Source: Candidatus Hydrogenedentota bacterium
GTDB lineage: Bacteria > Hydrogenedentota > Hydrogenedentia > Hydrogenedentales > CAITNO01
Assembly: GCA_903822375.1 (NCBI GenBank)
Contig: CAIJOU010000468.1
Span: 1-5,541, forward strand
Direction of reading: 5' to 3'
Length of the DNA stretch: 5,541 bases
In this document: positions 1 to 4,984 of the stretch, one piece after another
Position numbering within the stretch: position 1 is the first letter of the stretch
How the letters are laid out: each line of letters starts with the position of its first letter
Position numbers and translations under genes: made by a program
Notes under the pieces: generated by a model
What the model was told of the DNA's origin: nothing
The model's database searches: none
The model's input: only the letters and a program-made list of their open reading frames with translations

Positions 1-11
1 CCACAAACTGA

Positions 12-59
12 GCACCCCCAACGCATGCCTCACGTTGTTGCGGGATGCGCTGAGGGTGC
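12..59. other. Nested inverted repeat at the left edge
   Basis: GCACCC (12-17) pairs with GGGTGC (54-59), and inside it CGCAT (22-26) pairs with ATGCG (45-49). The two stems are separated by 4 nt on each side, so the structure would be symmetric: 6 bp, a 4x4 internal loop, 5 bp, and an 18-nt apical loop. There is no T-run immediately after it. It could be the 3' end of an upstream transcript or chance pairing in GC-rich DNA. The window starts only 11 nt before it, so the upstream gene is not visible. Confidence 0.25.
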
Positions 60-70
60 CACGAATGCCG

Positions 71-106
71 GTCCCTTTGGTCCCTTCCGTCCTTTTCGTC
101 CTTTCT
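71..106. repeat. Four-copy 9-nt pyrimidine-rich tandem repeat
   Basis: Four consecutive 9-mers read GTCCCTTTG, GTCCCTTCC, GTCCTTTTC and GTCCTTTCT (71-79, 80-88, 89-97, 98-106), with the pyrimidine run continuing to 110. Each unit begins with GTCC and has T at positions 6 and 7. The + strand is almost all pyrimidine, so the - strand is a purine run. The array ends about 100 nt before the first oxidoreductase start codon. Translation across it gives low-complexity Pro/Phe/Arg strings, which argues against coding. Function is unknown; it could be a leader element, a protein-binding array or a neutral microsatellite-like repeat. Confidence 0.7.
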
Positions 107-131
107 TCTTATGGCGTCGCCGGTCTGGAAA

Positions 132-140
132 TGGTATGCT
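132..140 (+). promoter_or_regulatory. Candidate extended -10 promoter element
   Basis: TGGTATGCT matches the extended -10 pattern TGn-TATnnT of housekeeping-sigma promoters and stands out in a GC-rich leader. No good -35 box lies 16-18 nt upstream (about 112-117 reads TGGCGT). Transcription would begin near 147, giving a leader of about 60 nt before the ATG at 209. The call rests on one hexamer, and the sigma specificity of this organism is unknown. Confidence 0.3.
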
Positions 141-194
141 TTGTTCCGTTTCCGCCGGTGCGCCGGGTTGCGGCGCGTGTTGTCGGCGGTCCAC

Positions 195-202
195 GAGGAG
201 GG
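195..202 (+). promoter_or_regulatory. Shine-Dalgarno site for first oxidoreductase
   Basis: GAGGAGGG ends 6 nt before the ATG at 209. This strong site decides the start: the reading frame is open upstream to the window edge with an ATG at 35, but the residues before 209 have no family similarity, while those from 209 begin directly with the Rossmann strand. Confidence 0.85.
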
Positions 203-208
203 TTGAGC

Positions 209-1183
209 ATGAACGTGGCAATTATCGGCTGCGGCGGCATGGGCGCGCTGCACGCGCAAATGGCCGTCCATTGCGGGCACAAGATCGTGCTGTGCGCCGA
301 TTCGGTGCGCAAGGCGGCGGTGGCCCTGGCGGAGAAATTCGGCGCGAAGGTCTCCGCCGATCCCCTGGCGGCGGTGGCCGCCAAGGGCGTGGACGTGGTG
401 GCCATCGCCACGCCGACCCCGACGCACCTGGCCCTGATCCAGGCGGCCGCGGCGGCGGGCAAGCACATCTTCTGCGAGAAGCCTTTCTGCCTGAGCGCGG
501 CGGAATGCAAGAAGGCGATTGCCGCGGCGGAAAAGGCCAAGGTGAAGCTCTTTGTCGGCCACGTGGTCCGCTATTTCCACGAGTTCGAGGCGATGCGCGC
601 CAAGGCGCAGTCGGGCGAACTGGGCACGGCAGGCTGGCTCAAGATTTCGCGCGGCGGCATTTACCCCGGCGCGCCCGGGAGCTGGTTTCGCGACTACGCC
701 CAGAGCGGCGGCGTGACCTTCGACTGCATGATCCACGATCTGGACTGGGTACGCTACGCCTTTGGTGAACCGGAACGCATTTTCTGCCAGGCGCTGATGC
801 GGACCGAGCCCGTGCAGGTCGACTATTCGCAGGTGACCATGCGGATGAAGAACGGTCTCATCGCCACGGTCATCGGCACCTGGGCGCAGCCGTCGGGATT
901 CCGCGTGACGGCGGAAATCTGCTGCAGCGGCGGCATGATTCAGTATGACAGCGCCGACGCGCCGCTGTCGGTGCAGCCGCGCGCCGTGGCGGCGGGACCG
1001 AACATGATCGTGCCCATGAGCCCGGTGGAAAAGAGCCCCTACCAGATGGAGTGGGAGGATTTCACCGCGTGGCTTAACGGCACAGGCACGCCCCGCGTGA
1101 CGGCGCTGGACGCGATGGCCGCTGTGGCCATGGCGGAGGCGGCGTTGAAATCGGCCAAGACCGGGCAACCGGTTGCGCTGTGA
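209..1183 (+). CDS. Gfo/Idh/MocA family NAD(P)-dependent oxidoreductase
   Basis: A 324-residue cytoplasmic dehydrogenase of the glucose-fructose oxidoreductase / inositol dehydrogenase / MocA family, which oxidises or reduces hydroxyls of sugars, inositols or their derivatives with NAD(P). The N-terminal Rossmann domain (about 1-118) opens with MNVAIIGCGGMG, containing GxGxxG at residues 7-12. The family EKP motif (E90-K91-P92) follows, and K91 is the expected catalytic lysine. The C-terminal alpha/beta domain carries GGVTFDCMIHDLDW, where D172 and H176 match the Asp/His pair that works with the lysine in inositol dehydrogenase. Length is normal. Asp31 after the second beta strand (LCADS) is compatible with NAD preference, but this is an inference. 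The next gene starts 14 nt after the stop and belongs to the same family, so the two are probably co-transcribed. The substrate cannot be assigned from sequence alone; a sugar or cyclitol is likely given the nearby glycoside hydrolase. Confidence 0.93.
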   Translation: MNVAIIGCGGMGALHAQMAVHCGHKIVLCADSVRKAAVALAEKFGAKVSADPLAAVAAKGVDVVAIATPTPTHLALIQAAAAAGKHIFCEKPFCLSAAECKKAIAAAEKAKVKLFVGHVVRYFHEFEAMRAKAQSGELGTAGWLKISRGGIYPGAPGSWFRDYAQSGGVTFDCMIHDLDWVRYAFGEPERIFCQALMRTEPVQVDYSQVTMRMKNGLIATVIGTWAQPSGFRVTAEICCSGGMIQYDSADAPLSVQPRAVAAGPNMIVPMSPVEKSPYQMEWEDFTAWLNGTGTPRVTALDAMAAVAMAEAALKSAKTGQPVAL

Positions 1184-1190
1184 GGGAGGA
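1184..1190 (+). promoter_or_regulatory. Shine-Dalgarno site for second oxidoreductase
   Basis: GGGAGGA begins directly after the first gene's TGA and ends 7 nt before the ATG at 1198. It supports that start over an in-frame GTG at 1180 that overlaps the stop codon and would put this site inside the coding region. The tight spacing favours translational coupling of the two genes. Confidence 0.8.
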
Positions 1191-1197
1191 CACCACC

Positions 1198-2187
1198 ATG
1201 TCAACGATCAAAATCGGCATCATGAGTTTCGCGCACATGCACGCCTTCGGCTACGCGGCGGGGCTTAAGGCATTACCGGACGTGGAACTGACGGCGATAT
1301 ACGACGACGACGCCAAACGGGGCAGGGCCATGGCCAAACAGTTTGGCACGCGCTTCGTCGCCGACCTGGCGGCATTTCTGAGGCTGGACACGCAGGGCGT
1401 GATCATCACCTCTGAAAACACCAAACACCGCGCCATGGCCGAGGCGGCCGCGGCGGCGGGCAAGTGGATTCTCTGCGAGAAGCCGCTGGCCCCGACGGTT
1501 GAGGATGCGAAGGCCATTGTGGCCGCCTGCAGAAAGGCCAAGGTTGGCCTCGGCACGGCGTTCCCCTGCCGCTACGCGCAGCCGGTGGCGGCGGCGAAGG
1601 CGCAGATTGACGCGGGCGCGCTGGGCGAGGTCTACGCGGTCACCTGCACCAACCACGGCCAGGGACCGGGCGGCTGGTTCGCCGACGAGGCGCTCAGCGG
1701 CGGCGGCGCCACCATGGACCACACGGTGCACGTGGCCGACCTGCTCCGCTGGATGCTGGGAAAAGAATTCACGAAGGTCTACTGCGAATTGGGCAACCAG
1801 CTCCACAAGGACACGCTCAAGACCGATGACCTCGGCAGCGTGCACATGGAGATGGAAGGCGGCGTTCAGGTCAGCCACATCGCAAGCTGGAGCCGGCCCG
1901 GGAGCTTCTTCACCTGGGGCGATGTGACCCTGGACTTCATCGGCGAAAAGGGCGTGATGACCGTGGACGCGTTCAACCAGAAACTGACCGTCTTTGACGA
2001 CAAGCTCGGCCGCGCCGTTTGGGCGGGTTGGGGCGACAACCCTGACCACGGTCTGGTGGCGGACTTCGTCGCTGCAGTCCGCGAAAAGCGCGACCCGGCC
2101 ATCACCGGCATCGACGGCCTGCGCGCCACCGAGGTCACCGTGGCCGCGTACAAGGCGGCGTCCTCCGGGCGCATGGTCAAGGTCTAG
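1198..2187 (+). CDS. Gfo/Idh/MocA family oxidoreductase with atypical nucleotide-binding loop
   Basis: A 329-residue protein, second of a tandem pair. An N-terminal Rossmann domain (about 1-122) is followed by the mixed alpha/beta substrate domain. The EKP motif is intact (E94-K95-P96), as is the later catalytic region GGGATMDHTVHVADLLRW, with D174 and H178 at the usual Asp/His positions. The expected GxGxxG loop is not canonical: the protein starts MSTIKIGIMSFAHMHAFGYA, with one glycine (G7) and then Phe-Ala-His-Met-His (11-15). This looks like a subfamily hallmark, since the rest of the fold and the catalytic residues are kept and there is no frameshift. It implies a different pyrophosphate contact or altered cofactor handling. 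The two neighbours are divergent paralogues, not a recent duplication. A sugar or polyol substrate is likely; an epimerase-like or redox-pair role with the first enzyme is possible. Specificity is unknown. Confidence 0.9.
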   Translation: MSTIKIGIMSFAHMHAFGYAAGLKALPDVELTAIYDDDAKRGRAMAKQFGTRFVADLAAFLRLDTQGVIITSENTKHRAMAEAAAAAGKWILCEKPLAPTVEDAKAIVAACRKAKVGLGTAFPCRYAQPVAAAKAQIDAGALGEVYAVTCTNHGQGPGGWFADEALSGGGATMDHTVHVADLLRWMLGKEFTKVYCELGNQLHKDTLKTDDLGSVHMEMEGGVQVSHIASWSRPGSFFTWGDVTLDFIGEKGVMTVDAFNQKLTVFDDKLGRAVWAGWGDNPDHGLVADFVAAVREKRDPAITGIDGLRATEVTVAAYKAASSGRMVKV

Positions 2188-2211
2188 GCGCAGGGCGCCC
2201 GCGGTTTTGCG

Positions 2212-2226
2212 CCGCAAAGCGGAGCG
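2212..2226 (+). repeat. 3'-region motif CCGCAAAGCGGAGCG, copy 1
   Basis: CCGC-AAA-GCGG forms a 4-bp mini-hairpin, followed by AGCG. It starts 24 nt after the stop of the second oxidoreductase and ends 24 nt before the long hairpin at 2251. A related copy lies downstream of dapA on the - strand (4962 to 4943) at almost the same distances. Function is unknown. Confidence 0.45.
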
Positions 2227-2228
2227 TG

Positions 2229-2237
2229 CCGTACCGA
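2229..2237 (+). repeat. CCGTACCGA 9-mer, copy 1
   Basis: CCGTACCGA lies 13 nt before the hairpin that follows the second oxidoreductase. The identical 9-mer occurs at 4850-4858, just after the GH2 stop and ahead of that gene's terminator hairpin. In both places an ATGAA follows before the stem. With only two copies in view, the call is tentative. Confidence 0.4.
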
Positions 2238-2250
2238 CACAAGACATGAA

Positions 2251-2289
2251 TCAGGCGAGGGCGACTGCCGTGCAGTGGCCCTCGCCTGA
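2251..2289 (+). terminator. Strong hairpin, probable terminator of the oxidoreductase pair
   Basis: TCAGGCGAGGGC (2251-2262) and GCCCTCGCCTGA (2278-2289) are perfect 12-nt complements. After one G-G mismatch the stem continues with ACTGC/GCAGT (2264-2268 with 2272-2276), closing on a 3-nt loop. The downstream stretch CCGTTTTGGTT contains only a short T run starting 4 nt after the stem, so intrinsic termination may be partial. It stands 63 nt after the oxidoreductase stop and 85 nt before the GH2 start. It could instead stabilise the 3' end of the upstream mRNA or reduce read-through into the GH2 gene. Confidence 0.65.
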
Positions 2290-2362
2290 ACCGTTTTGGT
2301 TGCCTACACCGCATGGCAAACGGGCTTCAAGAGATGCGGATTGTTTTTCGGCGTCGTCGTGG

Positions 2363-2368
2363 AAAGGA
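2363..2368 (+). promoter_or_regulatory. Shine-Dalgarno site for GH2 gene
   Basis: AAAGGA ends 6 nt before the ATG at 2375. An alternative in-frame ATG at 2399 has a weaker GGAAG about 8 nt upstream and would still leave a complete signal peptide, so the exact start is not fully settled. The 2375 start is preferred. Confidence 0.65.
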
Positions 2369-2374
2369 TGAATC

Positions 2375-4843
2375 ATGAACACCCCCGGAAGCGGCACCAT
2401 GGCGTTGCGTGGGATCGCCGCGGCCATTCTGGCCGCATTGACCGTGTCGATGGGCGGCCTTGCGTTTGCGGATGGCCGCGACGTGTACAGCCTGAAACAA
2501 GGCTGGGATTTCTTCCGACCGGCATCGGACATGCGGGAGGCTGCCGTTCCGCCGGACGGTGATAGGGCCTGGCAACAGGTCAGTCTTCCGCATTCGGTGC
2601 GACTCGAGCCGCTCAATGCCAGCGGCGGCAGAAACTACCAGGGACCCTGCTGGTACCAGAAGCGTTTTACCGCCGACGACGGCTGGAAGAACCGGAACGT
2701 CTATCTCCATTTTGAGGGCGCGATGCAGGTGGCCGAGGTTTCGCTGAACGGAAAGAAGCTGACAACGCACTTTGGGGGATATCAGCCATTCACGGTTGAC
2801 CTCACCGGCCAAATGGATCTCGGCAAGGCGAACACGTTACTGGTCAAGCTGGACAATTCCGACAACGCCGAGGTGCCTCCCGGAAAGCCGCAGGCCCAGC
2901 TTGATTTCACCTATTTCGGCGGCCTCTACAGGGAAGTGTGGGTGGAGGTGCTGGACCGGCTGCACATCACCGATGAAATCCTCGCCGACAAGGCGGCCGG
3001 AGGCGGTGTTTTCGTGCGCACTCCGGAAGTGGCTGCATCGCAGGCCGTCGTGGAAGTCCAGACCGACCTTGCCAACGAACGGGACAGCGCCGTCCAATGC
3101 CGGGTCAAACAGGAACTGGTCGATGATGCCGGCAGGGTGATTGCAGCGGCCGTTGAAGATGCCGAACTGGACAAGGCCGCCTGCCGCACATGCCGGCAAA
3201 CCATGGTCGTCGAGAACCCGAAGTTGTGGCACCCCTGTCATCCCGATCTTTACACGCTGCGGACGACGATACTGGAGGGTGAAAAGATCGTCGACAACCG
3301 CACCACGCGGATGGGCATCCGCCGGATTGAATTCAAGCCGGAAGGCCTTTTCATAAACGGGGAGAAGTTCTTCGCGTCCGGCTTCAACCGGCATCAGGAC
3401 CATCCCTATGTGGGGTATGCACTCCCAAAGTCCCAGCAGTACCGGGACGCCAAGAAGATGCGCGATGCCGGAATGACCTCGTTCCGGAGCCACTATCCGC
3501 AAGACCCCGCCTTTATGGACGCCTGCGACGAGTTGGGGATTCTCTGCATCGTCTCCAATCCAGGATGGCAGTTCTTTGGCAACCACACGTGGGTTGACCG
3601 CCTCAACAGGAATGCACGGGAAATGGTGCGTCGGGATCGGAACCATCCGTGTGCCGTGCTCTGGGAACCCTTTCCCAACGAAACAAACTATTCCGAGAAG
3701 TGCGCCCGCAGTCTGAACGACATCGTCCACGAAGAGTATCCGGGCGATCAGTGTTTCACCGCGGGGTCAGGAGAGACAGGCAAGGGCCAGAAGTATGTCG
3801 ATGTCGTCTGGGAGCGGGACGAAGCCAACAAGTATCAGGACAAGCCGGTCTGGGCGCGGGAATGGGGAGACAGCGTTGACAACTGGGACGACCAGCAGGG
3901 GCGCGTGCGCGTGGCCCGCGGCTGGGGGGAGATTCCGCTCATCACGCAGGCGGTCAACCACGCCATGAAACTCGATGCCATGCTCAAGAATGCCGGAGGC
4001 GGACCGGAGAGCACGCGCTTCAGCGGCGTCTGTGTCTGGGCGGGCATCGACTGTTACCGGGGGTATCACCATCAGCCCTTCTACGGCGGTGCGCTCGACC
4101 TCTTTCGCCTTCCCAAATTTGACTACTATTTCTTCCAAAGCCAGCGCGACCCCACTCTGAAGGTCAAGAACGTCGACAGTGGGCCGATGGTCTTCATCGC
4201 CAACTGCGCCACGGCCTATTCACCTTCCGCGGTCACGGTCTTCAGCAACTGCGAGGCGATCCGGTTTTCCGAAAACGGAAAAGTGCTTGCGACGCAGCAA
4301 CCGGACGCCGGCTATGTGCTCGCCCATCCGCCGTTTACGTTCCAGACCAAGACCGGCAAGGTCGAGCAGTCCACCTTGAACATGACCCGCGACCTTGCCG
4401 CCAATTCAGAGTCGGGGTACATCTATGAAACTTCTGAATACAAGGCCGAGGGCCTTATTGGCGGCCGGGTTGCGGCGACGCACACGGTGAAGGCCCCGGG
4501 TGTCATGAGCAGAATTGACCTCGAAGCGGACGGTGCCGGGCGCGAATTCACGGCCGACGGCAATGATTGGATGCGGGTTTACGCCAAAGTGTGCGACAAG
4601 CGCGGCACCGTCCATCCCTTTGCCGACGACCTCGTTGCCTTTTCCGTCGAGGGGGAAGGCGCCATTGTCGGCAATGCCGCCATTGGCGCCAACCCGGTCA
4701 GGGCCGAGGCCGGCATTGCCACCGTGTTGATTCGCTCCACGGCCACGCCGGGACGCATTAAGGTGCGGGCGACGGCCTTTGGCCTGAAACCCGCCGAAAT
4801 CGAAATTGAGTCCAAGCCGCCTGTCGCAACGGAACTGAAGTGA
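2375..4843 (+). CDS. Secreted glycoside hydrolase family 2 protein (beta-galactosidase-like)
   Basis: An 822-residue retaining exo-glycosidase with a signal peptide: hydrophobic core at about 13-30 and an A-F-A cleavage motif at 30-32, so it is exported to the periplasm or beyond. There is no lipobox. Domains in order: jelly-roll sugar-binding domain (about 35-195), Ig-like beta sandwich (about 196-315), TIM barrel (about 320-590), then C-terminal sandwich domains resembling the DUF4982 type (about 595-660) and the GH2 C-terminal Ig-like type (about 708-812, with TADGNDWMRVYAKVCDKRG). Barrel landmarks are GFNRHQDHP (336-344), like the NRHEHHP of LacZ, and FRSHYPQDP (370-378). The acid/base is E436 in LWEPFPNET and the nucleophile is E496 in AREWGDSVDNW; both are present, so the enzyme should be active. 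The motif around E436 is one residue longer between Trp and Asn-Glu than the usual WSLGNE, marking a distinct GH2 subfamily. Beta-galactosidase, beta-glucuronidase and related activities all remain possible. It probably supplies sugar for the upstream oxidoreductases. Confidence 0.92.
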   Translation: MNTPGSGTMALRGIAAAILAALTVSMGGLAFADGRDVYSLKQGWDFFRPASDMREAAVPPDGDRAWQQVSLPHSVRLEPLNASGGRNYQGPCWYQKRFTADDGWKNRNVYLHFEGAMQVAEVSLNGKKLTTHFGGYQPFTVDLTGQMDLGKANTLLVKLDNSDNAEVPPGKPQAQLDFTYFGGLYREVWVEVLDRLHITDEILADKAAGGGVFVRTPEVAASQAVVEVQTDLANERDSAVQCRVKQELVDDAGRVIAAAVEDAELDKAACRTCRQTMVVENPKLWHPCHPDLYTLRTTILEGEKIVDNRTTRMGIRRIEFKPEGLFINGEKFFASGFNRHQDHPYVGYALPKSQQYRDAKKMRDAGMTSFRSHYPQDPAFMDACDELGILCIVSNPGWQFFGNHTWVDRLNRNAREMVRRDRNHPCAVLWEPFPNETNYSEKCARSLNDIVHEEYPGDQCFTAGSGETGKGQKYVDVVWERDEANKYQDKPVWAREWGDSVDNWDDQQGRVRVARGWGEIPLITQAVNHAMKLDAMLKNAGGGPESTRFSGVCVWAGIDCYRGYHHQPFYGGALDLFRLPKFDYYFFQSQRDPTLKVKNVDSGPMVFIANCATAYSPSAVTVFSNCEAIRFSENGKVLATQQPDAGYVLAHPPFTFQTKTGKVEQSTLNMTRDLAANSESGYIYETSEYKAEGLIGGRVAATHTVKAPGVMSRIDLEADGAGREFTADGNDWMRVYAKVCDKRGTVHPFADDLVAFSVEGEGAIVGNAAIGANPVRAEAGIATVLIRSTATPGRIKVRATAFGLKPAEIEIESKPPVATELK

Positions 4844-4849
4844 ACGCTT

Positions 4850-4858
4850 CCGTACCGA
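4850..4858 (+). repeat. CCGTACCGA 9-mer, copy 2
   Basis: Identical to 2229-2237. It begins 6 nt after the GH2 stop codon and is followed by ATGAA and then the 14-bp terminator stem at 4878. The shared order (9-mer, ATGAA, GC-rich stem) after two different + strand genes suggests a common 3'-end module rather than chance. Confidence 0.4.
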
Positions 4859-4877
4859 AATCCTGATGAACAAAATT

Positions 4878-4916
4878 CGGGGCGGGAGTTGCCGCAAAAG
4901 GACAACTCCCGCCCCG
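4878..4916. terminator. Bidirectional intrinsic terminator between GH2 gene and dapA
   Basis: The arms 4878-4891 (CGGGGCGGGAGTTG) and 4903-4916 (CAACTCCCGCCCCG) are perfect 14-nt complements around an 11-nt loop. On the + strand the stem is followed by TCTGTTCTTCC; on the - strand it is followed by AATTTTGTT, a better U-tract. The genes on either side converge on it, so it can end the GH2 transcript (stop at 4843) and the dapA transcript (stop at 4985). Confidence 0.85.
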
Positions 4917-4927
4917 TCTGTTCTTCC

Positions 4928-4967
4928 AAGTCCCGAATGGTGCGCTCCGTTCCGCTTCGCGGGACTT
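4928..4967 (-). repeat. Inverted repeat with CCGCGAAGCGG motif in the dapA 3' region
   Basis: AAGTCCCG (4928-4935) and CGGGACTT (4960-4967) are perfect 8-nt complements with a 24-nt spacer. Read on the - strand, the segment from 4962 to 4943 is CCGCGAAGCGGAACGGAGCG, which resembles 2212-2226 apart from one substitution and a 5-nt insertion. It starts 22 nt after the dapA stop and ends 26 nt before the shared terminator. It could be a 3'-UTR structure or a dispersed repeat. The outer 8-bp stem and the inner mini-hairpin are mutually exclusive where they overlap at 4960-4962. Confidence 0.5.
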
Positions 4968-4984
4968 CGCACACCCTACGGTTT

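Noticed and set aside
35..208. In-frame N-terminal extension of the first oxidoreductase from ATG 35
   Set aside because: The extra 58 residues span the repeat array and candidate promoter and have no family similarity; a strong Shine-Dalgarno site precedes ATG 209, where the Rossmann fold begins.
25..768. Long + strand open frame overlapping the leader and the first oxidoreductase
   Set aside because: Its N-terminal part is a Pro/Phe/Arg string from the 9-nt repeat and the remainder is an Arg/Gly-rich shifted reading of the oxidoreductase; no family features and no ribosome-binding site.
1180..1197. GTG at 1180 as start of the second oxidoreductase
   Set aside because: It would place the Shine-Dalgarno sequence inside the coding region; ATG 1198 has ideal spacing and begins the conserved fold after only a few residues.
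1273..2247. 324-residue open frame on the - strand antisense to the second oxidoreductase
   Set aside because: A composition artefact of GC-rich coding DNA: Arg/Ala/Val-rich translation, no recognisable domain, and the + strand gene has intact family motifs throughout.
2837..3730. 297-residue open frame on the - strand antisense to the GH2 gene
   Set aside because: It mirrors the conserved GH2 barrel, shows no family motif of its own and has no supporting start context.
2375..4843. Possibility that the GH2 protein is a catalytically dead pseudoenzyme because the usual WSLGNE motif is absent
   Set aside because: E436 in the WEPFPNE variant and E496 in AREWGD are both present in the right order and spacing, with the other barrel landmarks intact.
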